A stretch of DNA of 64,000 nt, from contig CAZYQI010000013.1 of assembly GCA_964649745.1 (NCBI GenBank), positions 21,799 to 85,798 of the forward strand, written 5' to 3'. A model generated the notes under the pieces. It ran no database searches. It saw nothing but the letters and a program-made list of their open reading frames with translations, and had not been told where the DNA came from. Numbering within the stretch: the stretch's first letter is position 1; each line of letters starts with the position of its first letter. This document shows, one piece after another, positions 51,889-60,176 of this stretch. The position numbers were made by a program, and so were the translations under genes. This stretch comes from CAZEHS01 sp964649745 (GTDB lineage Bacteria > Bacillota > Clostridia > Peptostreptococcales > Acidaminobacteraceae).

Positions 51889-53755
51889 TCGCCAAGACCT
51901 CACAGCATTTCGCCGCGCGTGTGAAAAGGCGGCGAAGTCTGAAACGAAAAAGATACTGGTCTGTGCCGGTACAGGGTGCATTTCAAGCGGATCTTTAGAG
52001 ATTTTCGAACGCTTGCAGGCAGTAATGAACCAGCGTAAAATTACCTGTACCGTCGAAATGTCTGAATCCTGTCACGACCACGATGGGGTTAGTCTTAAAA
52101 AGTGCGGATGCCACGGATTCTGCGAAATGGGGGCATTACTGCGCATTGAGCCCCAAGGATATCTGTACACAAAAGTAAGGCTTGAGGACTGTGATGAAAT
52201 AATTGAAGAGACCATCGTAAAGGGCAACCATATAAGTCGTCTTGCATTTCAGAACAACGGGGATATTTTCAAAAAACAGGAGGAGATCCCCTTCTATAAA
52301 AAACAAACCCGTACGGTTTTGGAACACTGTGGGATAATCGATGCCAACTCAATTCAGGAATATATTGCCGTAGGTGGATACTTGGCCTTTGAGAAGGCGT
52401 TGTTCGATATGGATAAGGACGCCATCATCCAGGAGGTTACAGAAGCAAATCTTCGGGGAAGAGGGGGCGGTGGATTCCCCACAGGGCGCAAATGGTCACA
52501 GGTCAAGCGTCAGAACAGAGAACAGAAATATATTGTATGCAACGGAGATGAAGGGGATCCCGGTGCGTTTATGGATCGCAGCATCATGGAGGGCGATCCC
52601 CATCGTATGCTTGAAGGAATGATGATCGCGGGGTTGGCCTGTGGCGCTACGGAGGGATATGTCTATGTCCGCGCTGAATATCCAATGGCGGTGGAACGCC
52701 TGCGAACCGCCATCCGACAGGCTGAAGAGTATGGCTTGCTGGGGAACGATATTCTTGGAAGCGGATTCTCGTTTCATATGAAGATTAACCGCGGAGCTGG
52801 GGCGTTCGTTTGTGGAGAAGGCAGTGCCCTGACAGCATCAATTGAAGGAAAGCGTGGTATGCCAAGGGTTAAGCCACCGCGAACGGTGGAAAACGGCCTG
52901 TTTGATATGCCCACCGTTCTTAACAATGTGGAAACCTTTGCGAATGTTCCTCTCATTATCCAGAACGGCGCATTGTGGTATAAAAGCATCGGGCCGGAGA
53001 ACAGCCCGGGTACCAAGGCGTTTGCCCTGACAGGAAACATTGTCAACACAGGGTTGATCGAGGTCCCCATGGGGACTCCCCTCAGGGAGATTATCTTTGA
53101 TATCGGCGGCGGCATGCGGGATGGCGCCGAGTTCAAGGCCGTTCAGATCGGAGGTCCTTCGGGAGGCTGTCTCACAAAGGCACATATGGACCTGCCTCTT
53201 GATTTTGATTCGTTGAAAAAAGCGGGAGCCATGATAGGCTCCGGCGGTCTCGTCGTTATGGATGACAGCACGTGTATGGTGGAGGTTGCCCGATTCTTCA
53301 TGAATTTCACACAGAATGAATCCTGTGGGAAGTGTGTCCCGTGTCGCGAGGGAACAAGGCGAATGTTGGAAATATTAAATCGAATCGTCGCCGGCGAGGG
53401 CAAAGACGGCGACATTGAAATATTGCTGGAATTGGCAGATGTGATTTCATCAACCGCACTCTGCGGGCTTGGGAAGACAGCCCCTTCCCCGGTGGTGAGC
53501 ACCATCCATTCCTTCCGTGAGGAGTATGAGGCACACATTTATGATAAGCGCTGCCCTGCGGGTGCGTGTCAAAAGTTGAAGTCCATCACGATTGCTCCAG
53601 AGCTATGTAAAGGCTGCACCAAATGCACCAAAGTTTGTCCTGTTGGCGCCATATCGGGCAAGGTGAAGGAGCCGTTTATCATCAATCCTGAAACCTGTAT
53701 TAAATGTGGAGCCTGTCTTACCGCCTGCCCGTTCCACGCAATCAAGGAGGTATAG
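51878..53755 (+). CDS. NuoF-like NADH-binding flavoprotein subunit (HydB/HndC)
   Basis: About 625 aa: an N-terminal 2Fe-2S thioredoxin-like domain (CAGTGCISSG, CGCHGFC), then the NuoF FMN/NADH domain (LRGRGGGGFPTGRKW, CNGDEGDPGAF), the SLBB part, a C-terminal 4Fe-4S site (ESCGKCVPCREG) and two ferredoxin-type clusters (CKGCTKCTKVCP, CIKCGACLTACP). This layout is that of the flavin subunit of electron-bifurcating hydrogenases. I chose GTG at 51878 because AAGGAGG is 9 nt upstream; ATG at 51872 has only 3 nt spacing. Confidence 0.92.
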   Translation: MLNNRQDLTAFRRACEKAAKSETKKILVCAGTGCISSGSLEIFERLQAVMNQRKITCTVEMSESCHDHDGVSLKKCGCHGFCEMGALLRIEPQGYLYTKVRLEDCDEIIEETIVKGNHISRLAFQNNGDIFKKQEEIPFYKKQTRTVLEHCGIIDANSIQEYIAVGGYLAFEKALFDMDKDAIIQEVTEANLRGRGGGGFPTGRKWSQVKRQNREQKYIVCNGDEGDPGAFMDRSIMEGDPHRMLEGMMIAGLACGATEGYVYVRAEYPMAVERLRTAIRQAEEYGLLGNDILGSGFSFHMKINRGAGAFVCGEGSALTASIEGKRGMPRVKPPRTVENGLFDMPTVLNNVETFANVPLIIQNGALWYKSIGPENSPGTKAFALTGNIVNTGLIEVPMGTPLREIIFDIGGGMRDGAEFKAVQIGGPSGGCLTKAHMDLPLDFDSLKKAGAMIGSGGLVVMDDSTCMVEVARFFMNFTQNESCGKCVPCREGTRRMLEILNRIVAGEGKDGDIEILLELADVISSTALCGLGKTAPSPVVSTIHSFREEYEAHIYDKRCPAGACQKLKSITIAPELCKGCTKCTKVCPVGAISGKVKEPFIINPETCIKCGACLTACPFHAIKEV

Positions 53756-53758
53756 CTC

Positions 53759-55474
53759 ATGGAGAAGAAGGAATACATGACGATTGACGGGATTCCTGTC
53801 GAGATAGAAAACGAAAAGAATCTTTTGGAACTGATCCGAAAGGTGGGAATCAAGCTGCCGACCTTTTGTTACCATTCCGATCTTTCCATATACGGCGCCT
53901 GCCGAATGTGTATGGTAGAAAACCAGTGGGGAGAGCTGGATGCGGCATGTTCAGCACAGCCTCGGGCAGGAATGGAGATCCGGACAAACACGGAGCGTCT
54001 TCGAAAATACAGAAAGATGATACTGGAGCTGTTACTGGCCAATCATTGCCGAGACTGCACCACTTGCGGAAATAACGGCAGCTGTAAGCTTCAGGATTTG
54101 GCAGTACGTTTCAATATCGAAGGGGTTCGATTCCCGAATACGGCACAGGTACCAAAGGCTGACACTTCGTCCCTTTGCATCAGCAAGGATCAGAACAAGT
54201 GCATTCTCTGCGGCGACTGTGTGCGGATGTGCAATGAAATACAAAACGTTGGAGCCATAGATTTTGCTCACCGGGGTTCAAAAATGACCATCAGCACGGC
54301 CTTTGACGAACCCTTGGCAGATTCAGACTGTGTTGGATGTGGACAGTGTGCCGCTGTATGCCCCACCGGTGCGATTGTTGTACGGAATGACACACAACGT
54401 TTGTGGAAGGAACTGGACGACAAGAACGCCAAGGTAACCGTGCAGATCGCACCGGCAGTCCGTGTTGCTCTGGGCAACCAATTGGGAATTTCCGAGAATG
54501 ATAACGCAATGGGAAAAATAGTTGCAGCCCTGAGGCGTATGGGATTTGACGATATTTTCGATACATCCACCGGAGCCGACCTGACTGTGCTGGAGGAGTC
54601 CAATGAGCTGTTACGAAGACTGGACAGCGCAAATGAAGAAACGAAGAAGTACCCATTGTTTACCTCTTGCTGTCCGGCATGGGTAAACTATTGTGAAAAC
54701 AAATATCCGGAGCTTTTACCCCATGTTTCCACCTGCCGTTCCCCAATGCAGATGTTTGCATCGGTGATTAAAACGCAGTATGCCTCCTCCAGCCGACGGG
54801 TGGTTCATGTGGCAATCATGCCCTGCACAGCAAAAAAATATGAAGCGGCACGGTCTGAGTTTAAGCTCAACGGGGTTCCAAGCGTTGATTATGTTATTAC
54901 AACCCAAGAATTGATACAGATGATTCGGGAATCCGGAATTGTGTTTTCGGAGCTAGAAGCAGAGGCAGTGGATTCCCCTTTCAACACGCAAACAGGAGCC
55001 GGTGTCATTTTTGGCGTTACCGGGGGTGTATCGGAGGCGGTACTGCGTCGGCTTTCTTCAGACAAAACACTGACATCACTGGGGACCATCGCATTTAAAG
55101 GCATTCGAGGCATGGAAGGGGTTAAGGAAACAACAGTCATGTTGGGGGAACGTCCGATTCGCATCGCCGTGGTCAGTGGCCTGAATAATGCTTCGAAGCT
55201 GGTAGAAAAGATCAAGAGCGGTGAGCACTATGACTTTGTAGAGGTTATGGCTTGCCCCGGCGGCTGTATCAGTGGCGCGGGTCAACCCTATGTCCCGGAC
55301 AGTGAAAAGGGAGAGCGTGGCAGGATGCTCTATGCGGCAGATAAGCTTTGCAGCATCAAACGTTCGGAGGAAAATCCCCTGATGATGGCCTTATATGGCG
55401 GACTTTTAAAAGGACGCGTCCACGAACTGCTGCACGTTTCCTATACACGTGATCATCAGGAGGAGTCATCATGA
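53759..55474 (+). CDS. hydA: [FeFe] hydrogenase catalytic subunit
   Basis: A 571-aa enzyme making or using H2. It has an N-terminal 2Fe-2S plant-ferredoxin-like domain (CYHSDLSIYGACRMC, then CSAQP), the His-Cys3 cluster (HCRDCTTCGNNGSC), two 4Fe-4S clusters (CILCGDCVRMC, CVGCGQCAAVCP) and the H-cluster motifs L1 TSCCPAW, L2 MPCTAKK and L3 MACPGGCISGAGQP. With the NuoE- and NuoF-like genes it matches bifurcating HydABC or Hnd. It overlaps the next small gene by 4 nt. Confidence 0.97.
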   Translation: MEKKEYMTIDGIPVEIENEKNLLELIRKVGIKLPTFCYHSDLSIYGACRMCMVENQWGELDAACSAQPRAGMEIRTNTERLRKYRKMILELLLANHCRDCTTCGNNGSCKLQDLAVRFNIEGVRFPNTAQVPKADTSSLCISKDQNKCILCGDCVRMCNEIQNVGAIDFAHRGSKMTISTAFDEPLADSDCVGCGQCAAVCPTGAIVVRNDTQRLWKELDDKNAKVTVQIAPAVRVALGNQLGISENDNAMGKIVAALRRMGFDDIFDTSTGADLTVLEESNELLRRLDSANEETKKYPLFTSCCPAWVNYCENKYPELLPHVSTCRSPMQMFASVIKTQYASSSRRVVHVAIMPCTAKKYEAARSEFKLNGVPSVDYVITTQELIQMIRESGIVFSELEAEAVDSPFNTQTGAGVIFGVTGGVSEAVLRRLSSDKTLTSLGTIAFKGIRGMEGVKETTVMLGERPIRIAVVSGLNNASKLVEKIKSGEHYDFVEVMACPGGCISGAGQPYVPDSEKGERGRMLYAADKLCSIKRSEENPLMMALYGGLLKGRVHELLHVSYTRDHQEESS

Positions 55475-55743
55475 TAGAACTGAATGTCTGCATTGGAAGC
55501 GCGTGTCATCTGAAAGGGTCCTATAATATTATTCAGTGCTTCCAACAAATGCTGGAGGAAGATTCGCTACATGAGGTGGTTGAGCTGAAGGCCCAATTCT
55601 GCATGGGACAGTGTCAGAATGGAGTTTCTGTAACCTTTGAAAATGAGGTGTACAGCGTATCACCGGAAACCGCAAAGGCGTTTTTCTCCAATACGGTATT
55701 AACCCGGGTCAAGAATCACGATGGATCGGTGGACAGTATTTAA
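55471..55743 (+). CDS. Small thioredoxin-like [2Fe-2S] ferredoxin, hydrogenase-associated
   Basis: A 90-aa protein: CIGSAC near the N-terminus and CMGQC in the second half give C-x4-C and C-x3-C, the ligand set of thioredoxin-like [2Fe-2S] ferredoxins. It resembles the C-terminal part of NuoE. Its start overlaps the hydA stop (ATGA), so it is made with the hydrogenase. It may be an extra electron carrier, but that is an inference. Confidence 0.85.
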   Translation: MIELNVCIGSACHLKGSYNIIQCFQQMLEEDSLHEVVELKAQFCMGQCQNGVSVTFENEVYSVSPETAKAFFSNTVLTRVKNHDGSVDSI

Positions 55744-55763
55744 AAATAAGATGTTATTCTTGC

Positions 55764-55804
55764 AATAAAGGGGGTATACAATCAATACCCCCTTTATTTT
55801 TATT
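55764..55804 (+). terminator. Terminator after the hydrogenase operon
   Basis: Stem AATAAAGGGGGTAT / ATACCCCCTTTATT followed by TTTA. A second short hairpin (GAATCC/GGATTC, 55812-55828) with nine T's lies just downstream. Confidence 0.85.
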
Positions 55805-55857
55805 CTCCTGCGAATCCCTTGCGGATTCCATTTTTTTTTCCTTTCTTCGCTAAGCTC

Positions 55858-55886
55858 TTGTGGAAGCGAATAAAAATGACTAGAAT
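55858..55886 (+). promoter_or_regulatory. Putative sigma-A promoter of the rsbV-rsbW-sigma operon
   Basis: TTGTGG (-35), 17-nt spacer, TAGAAT (-10), about 75 nt before the first start. No clear sigma-B-type promoter (GTTT...GGGTAT) was seen. Confidence 0.45.
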
Positions 55887-55963
55887 AAAGATACTGGAAT
55901 TTGTTTTTAAACTGGAATGCAGGAGCTAAGCCTCAGGCAAACCGTCAAAGGGGGTAGCCGGTA

Positions 55964-56284
55964 GTGGCACTCAAAATCAAGAAGAATTTCGAAGAACAGG
56001 ACAACTGTTGGATTGTGGAGATATCTGGCGAAGTGGATATCCATACTTCAGGGAGTCTTAAAGACACATTGAATACACTGCTTAATGAAAAGGAAACAGA
56101 CCTAAAAATCAACTGTGAAAAGCTTATTTATATCGACAGTACAGGATTGGGTGTCCTCATTGGGGTCCTGAAACGCGTCAAGAAGAATGAAAACAACGTC
56201 TACATCATCGGTGCTCAGAATAACATCTCCAAGCTCATGAACATCACGGGTCTGGACAAGATATTCATTCTAAGCGACAAATAA
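55964..56284 (+). CDS. rsbV: Anti-sigma factor antagonist (STAS domain, RsbV/SpoIIAA type)
   Basis: A 106-aa single STAS domain protein. The phosphorylatable Ser lies in YIDSTGLGVLIG (about residue 59). When unphosphorylated, such proteins sequester the anti-sigma kinase and free the sigma factor. GTG start with a purine-rich GGGGG site. First gene of a three-gene partner-switch operon. Confidence 0.9.
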   Translation: MALKIKKNFEEQDNCWIVEISGEVDIHTSGSLKDTLNTLLNEKETDLKINCEKLIYIDSTGLGVLIGVLKRVKKNENNVYIIGAQNNISKLMNITGLDKIFILSDK

Positions 56285-56307
56285 GCGGATTAAGAAGGTG
56301 GAAGGTT

Positions 56308-56709
56308 ATGATGGAACAGATTAAAATCTCCCTCCCCGGCAAGCCGGAGTATGTCAGCATAGCAAGGCTGACGGCTTCTGTCATCGCGAACCAGATGGGA
56401 TTCAACATCGATGATGTTGAGGATATCAAGGTTGCGGTAGGCGAAGCCTGCAATAATGCGGTTCTTCACGGAAAAAGTCCGGAAGAGGTCTTTGAAATTC
56501 AGTTCGAGATTCAGGCCGGACGCATGATCATAGAGGTTCGTGACAACGGAAACGGTTTTGATATGGATGAGTACCAGGCTCCGGAGCTGGGAGAATTGAA
56601 GGAAAACGGCCTTGGGATTTTCATAATGAAAACCCTAATGGATGAGGTTGACTTTATCCCTGTAGAAAATAACGGAACAACGATCCGCCTGGTAAAAGAA
56701 TTACAGTAG
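56308..56709 (+). CDS. rsbW: Anti-sigma factor serine kinase (RsbW/SpoIIAB type)
   Basis: A 133-aa GHKL kinase: N box VGEACNNAVLHG, G1 box VRDNGNGFD and GLGIFIMKTLMDEV. It should bind and hold the downstream sigma factor and phosphorylate the STAS protein. RsbW versus SpoIIAB cannot be separated surely; no spoIIAA-like spore context is seen here. Confidence 0.92.
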   Translation: MMEQIKISLPGKPEYVSIARLTASVIANQMGFNIDDVEDIKVAVGEACNNAVLHGKSPEEVFEIQFEIQAGRMIIEVRDNGNGFDMDEYQAPELGELKENGLGIFIMKTLMDEVDFIPVENNGTTIRLVKELQ

Positions 56710-56754
56710 GCCGAAGAACGTATACTCGGCGGTACTGATTTAGGGGTTGATTAG

Positions 56755-57564
56755 ATGAGTGTGGATGCAGACATAGATTTTGAAATAGCATTGCCCTCTG
56801 AAATAGTTCCGTTTGAGGACTTGGAGAGCAAGGCGCTGTTTTTGCTCTATAAAGACAGCCGTGATATCACGATACGGAACGAGCTGATAAAGAGATACCT
56901 CTATATCACGGAGATCCTGTCTAAGAAATATATCAATAAAGGCATCGACTACGAGGATATATACCAGGTGGCATCCCTGGGCCTTATCTATGCGATTGAG
57001 CGGTTTGATGTGGACAGAGGATTTGAATTCTCCAGTTTTGCCACACCGACCATCATCGGAGAAATTAAGAAGTATTTTCGTGACAAGGGCTGGTCGGTTA
57101 GAGTTCCGCGTCGTATTCAGGAGCTCTCAAAAAAGGTCAACGTTGCCAAAGCCCGGCTTCAGCAAGAAATGCAATGTGTGCCGAGGATCGAGGATATCGC
57201 CGAATATCTCAATTGCTCATCAGAGCAGGTTATCGAGGCGATGGAAGCCAGTCAGGTCTACACACCGAAATCCTTGGATATCAGCTATGATTCCACAGGA
57301 GATGACAAGGATATTCAATTGATGGATATCATCGGAGAAGATGATAAGTATTTTGAAATCATTGAAAATCAGGATTTTATCCAGAACTGCATGGATAAAC
57401 TGAACCCCGTTGAGGTGAAGATCATCAAAGACCGCTTTTTTTCCAATCACACGCAGGTTCATGTGGCGGAGGATCTGGGCGTTTCACAGATGACCATTTC
57501 CCGTATGGAAAAGAAAATCCTCAAGAAATTCAAAAAAGAGTATAAACGGCTTTCTGAAATATAA
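56755..57564 (+). CDS. sigB: RNA polymerase sigma factor, SigB/SigF/SigG family
   Basis: A 269-aa group-3 sigma factor with region 2 (GIDYEDIYQVASLGLIYAIERFD, FSSFATPTIIGEIKKYFRDKGW) and region 3/4 ending in an HTH (QVHVAEDLGVSQMTISRMEKK). It lies behind its anti-sigma kinase. Whether it serves general stress (SigB) or sporulation (SigF/SigG) cannot be settled from the window; the symbol is provisional. No RsbX or RsbU gene follows. Confidence 0.9.
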   Translation: MSVDADIDFEIALPSEIVPFEDLESKALFLLYKDSRDITIRNELIKRYLYITEILSKKYINKGIDYEDIYQVASLGLIYAIERFDVDRGFEFSSFATPTIIGEIKKYFRDKGWSVRVPRRIQELSKKVNVAKARLQQEMQCVPRIEDIAEYLNCSSEQVIEAMEASQVYTPKSLDISYDSTGDDKDIQLMDIIGEDDKYFEIIENQDFIQNCMDKLNPVEVKIIKDRFFSNHTQVHVAEDLGVSQMTISRMEKKILKKFKKEYKRLSEI

Positions 57565-57599
57565 AAATCCTCTGAATTTAAAATTCAGAGGATTTTTTT
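57563..57599. terminator. Bidirectional terminator between sigma-factor gene and trpS
   Basis: Inverted repeat AAAATCCTCTGAATT / AATTCAGAGGATTTT with T-runs on both ends, between convergent genes. Confidence 0.85.
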
Positions 57600-57602
57600 A
57601 CC

Positions 57603-58583
57603 TTAGTATTGGACCATGCCAAGTTTGTCCTTAACCCGTCGAACCACGCCGTCTGCATAATGTCGGGCTTTTTCTGCACCGGCCTTGAGGATGTCATCGA
57701 TTTCGCCGGACTGTGTAATCTGATGATATCTATCCTGAACCGGACGCAAGGCTTCCACCGTAATTTCCACAAGGTCCTTTTTAAACTGTCCGTAACCGGT
57801 TCCAAGATAACGTTCCTCCAGCTCCGAAATGGAAACCCCGGAAAGCAGGTGATGGATCTCCAGCAGGTTGGAGACCCCGGGTTTGTTTTCAAAGTCGTAT
57901 CGGACATTGCCTTCACTGTCGGTCGTGGACTTCATCAGAGCCTTCTTAATCTGCTCAGGAGAATCCAGAACACAGATTTTGGATAAGGGATTGGGATTAC
58001 TCTTGCTCATCTTCTTCCCAGGGTCATCCAGAGACATGATTCGGGCCCCTTGTTCGGCAATCATGGGATCCGGAACGATAAAGGTGTCGCCGAAGCGGTT
58101 GTTGAATCGGATTGCAATGTCCCGGGTCAGTTCGATGTGCTGCTTCTGGTCGTCTCCCACAGGAACGCAGTCGGTATCATAAACCAGTATATCTGCGGCC
58201 ATAAGGACCGGGTACGTGAAGAGGCCGGTGGTTACTGCCGCCTGTCCTGCGCTTTTATCCTTGAACTGCGTCATACGGCTCAGCTCACCCATGTAGCAGT
58301 TGCACTGTAAAAGCCAGGCCAGCTCAGCGTGAGCACTGACTTGGGATTGGATGAAAAGCGTCGCCTTTTCAGGATTCAGTCCCATGGCAATATAGAGGGC
58401 AGCCAAATCCCGGGAGTGCTTTCTCAACTCTTCCGGATCCTGTGGAACCGTGATGCTGTGCATATCCACAACGCAGTAGATGCAGGAAAAGTCGTCCTGG
58501 GCAGCTACATGTCGCTTCATGGTAACGAAATTCCCCAAATGTATCTGACCGGTCGGTTGGACACCGGAAAATATTCTTTTCAT
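57603..58583 (-). CDS. trpS: Tryptophanyl-tRNA synthetase
   Basis: About 326 aa class I synthetase: HIGH-like PTGQIHLGN, KMSKS in GKKMSKSN, and the Trp-site segment GDDQKQHIELTRDIA. The start at 58583 has AAAGGAG 8 nt upstream. A 15-codon longer frame is rejected. It is the only minus-strand gene right of oriC, so it faces the fork. Confidence 0.96.
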   Translation of the reverse strand: MKRIFSGVQPTGQIHLGNFVTMKRHVAAQDDFSCIYCVVDMHSITVPQDPEELRKHSRDLAALYIAMGLNPEKATLFIQSQVSAHAELAWLLQCNCYMGELSRMTQFKDKSAGQAAVTTGLFTYPVLMAADILVYDTDCVPVGDDQKQHIELTRDIAIRFNNRFGDTFIVPDPMIAEQGARIMSLDDPGKKMSKSNPNPLSKICVLDSPEQIKKALMKSTTDSEGNVRYDFENKPGVSNLLEIHHLLSGVSISELEERYLGTGYGQFKKDLVEITVEALRPVQDRYHQITQSGEIDDILKAGAEKARHYADGVVRRVKDKLGMVQY

Positions 58584-58616
58584 AGTGAGAGCTCCTTTTG
58601 CAGTCGGTTTGCACTT

Positions 58617-58622
58617 ATTATA
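58617..58622 (-). promoter_or_regulatory. -10 box of the trpS promoter
   Basis: TATAAT on the minus strand, preceded by TGT (extended -10), about 34 nt upstream of the trpS start. No good -35 hexamer at standard spacing, and no T-box leader. Confidence 0.55.
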
Positions 58623-58764
58623 ACACAATCGGTGTCTTCTACTTTTGCAAACCGCATGATGGGAAGATTAATAAAAACAGAAACAAAAAACCGTACTTAA
58701 AGTTTAGGAATTAAAAGGTTTGAAACGAAATACAGTATACAATGGGCCTCAAACCGTTCAATCC

Positions 58765-58793
58765 TTGACATTTTCCTGACAAGGAACTAAAAT
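58765..58793 (+). promoter_or_regulatory. Promoter of the liv operon
   Basis: Consensus TTGACA (-35, 58765-58770), 17-nt spacer, TAAAAT (-10, 58788-58793). A perfect DnaA box TGTGGATAA covers 58794-58802, at the expected transcription start. Confidence 0.8.
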
Positions 58794-58872
58794 GTGGATA
58801 AGCCATGTTAAGTAATTGTAACATTTCTTGTGCTTATGGAACATGCAATCACTCAACCATCAAGGGGGAAAG

Positions 58873-60066
58873 ATGATGAAAAGAAGACTGGCTTTGTTTT
58901 TGGTGTTTGTTCTCGTGGTAGGTGTATTTGGATTTACGGGGTGTGCTCCAAAGGCCGCTGAACCGGCCGCTGCTGAACCGGCTGCTGCTGAAGGAGATGT
59001 AATCAAGATTGGGGTATTCGAGCCGATGACGGGGGCCAATGCTGCCGGTGGAGCCATGGAAGTGGAAGGGGCGCAGTTGGCCAACAAGCTGTTCCCGGAA
59101 ATCCTTGGCAAGAAAATCGAACTCGTGGTTGTAGATAATAAATCCGATAAGGTTGAAGCTGCCAATGCCGCAACCCGACTGATTGAAAAAGAGAAGGTTG
59201 TTGCCATGATCGGTTCCTATGGAAGCTCTCTTTCCATGGCTGCCGGTCCTATCGCTCAAGAAGCTCAAGTGCCGGTAGTCGGCGCTTCCTGCACAAACCC
59301 GTTGGTCACCTTCGGGAACGATTACTACTTCCGTGTCTGCTTTATCGATCCATTCCAAGGCACTGTAATGGCCAACTACGCTTTCAATGAACTGAAAGCC
59401 AAGAAAGCGGCCATCATCCAGGAAGTATCCAACGACTATTCTGTTGGTCTGGCGAAGTTCTTTACCGATGCATTTGTACAGCTTACCGGCGATGCGAACG
59501 CCATCGTGGAGGTTTCCAGCTATAACACCGGTGACAACGACTTCTCAGCACAACTGCAAAACGTTGCTGCGAAAAAACCGGATGTCATCTTTGCGCCGGG
59601 TAACTTTACAGAGTCCGCCATGCTGATCAAGCAGGCAAAAGAACAGGGCATTGCCATTCCTTTCCTTGGCGGCGATACCTGGGATGTTCCGGAATTTCTG
59701 TCTGTTGGCGGTGATGCGGTCAACGGTGCTGTTTTCTCCACACACTATGATGCAAAAGCCTATTCCACTGAGCTGAGCAAACAGTTCATAGACGCTTATG
59801 CAAAGGAAAAGGGCGAGGGAGAGCCGTCAACCTTTACAGCCCTAGGCTTTGATGCGTACATGGTTATCTATGACGCAATCAAACGCGCAAATTCTGCTGA
59901 TCCCAAGGCAATCCGTGATGCCATTGCGGCCACGAAGGACTTCCCGGCCGCAGCAGGAACCATCACCCTGGATGAGAACGGCGATGCTGTTAAATCCGCT
60001 GTAATCAAAAAAGTTGAGGGTGGAAAGTCCGTATACCTGACAACGGTTGAGCCTATTAAGAAATAG
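58873..60066 (+). CDS. livJ: Branched-chain amino-acid ABC transporter substrate-binding lipoprotein
   Basis: About 397 aa, a periplasmic-type binding protein anchored as lipoprotein. It has a basic N-terminus, a hydrophobic stretch and lipobox GFTGC (Cys about 24), then an Ala/Glu/Pro repeat linker (residues about 26-40). The Leu/Ile/Val-binding fold starts IKIGVFEPMTGANA. AAGGGGGAAAG precedes two adjacent ATG codons; the first is taken. First gene of livJHMGF. The ligand within branched-chain or related amides is not certain. Confidence 0.92.
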   Translation: MMKRRLALFLVFVLVVGVFGFTGCAPKAAEPAAAEPAAAEGDVIKIGVFEPMTGANAAGGAMEVEGAQLANKLFPEILGKKIELVVVDNKSDKVEAANAATRLIEKEKVVAMIGSYGSSLSMAAGPIAQEAQVPVVGASCTNPLVTFGNDYYFRVCFIDPFQGTVMANYAFNELKAKKAAIIQEVSNDYSVGLAKFFTDAFVQLTGDANAIVEVSSYNTGDNDFSAQLQNVAAKKPDVIFAPGNFTESAMLIKQAKEQGIAIPFLGGDTWDVPEFLSVGGDAVNGAVFSTHYDAKAYSTELSKQFIDAYAKEKGEGEPSTFTALGFDAYMVIYDAIKRANSADPKAIRDAIAATKDFPAAAGTITLDENGDAVKSAVIKKVEGGKSVYLTTVEPIKK

Positions 60067-60085
60067 AGTTTCCGAAGCTCTCCAA

Positions 60086-60119
60086 ATGATGTGTAGGCGC
60101 TATGCCTGCACATCATTTT
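60086..60119 (+). terminator. Attenuator-like hairpin between livJ and livH
   Basis: Stem ATGATGTG-AGGC / GCCT-GCACATCAT with only four T's. Probably lets more binding protein than permease be made. Confidence 0.6.
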
Positions 60120-60176
60120 CGGCTTAGACAACCAAATTTTACACGTATGATCGAATTCTCTTTTGGGGGAAAAAAC

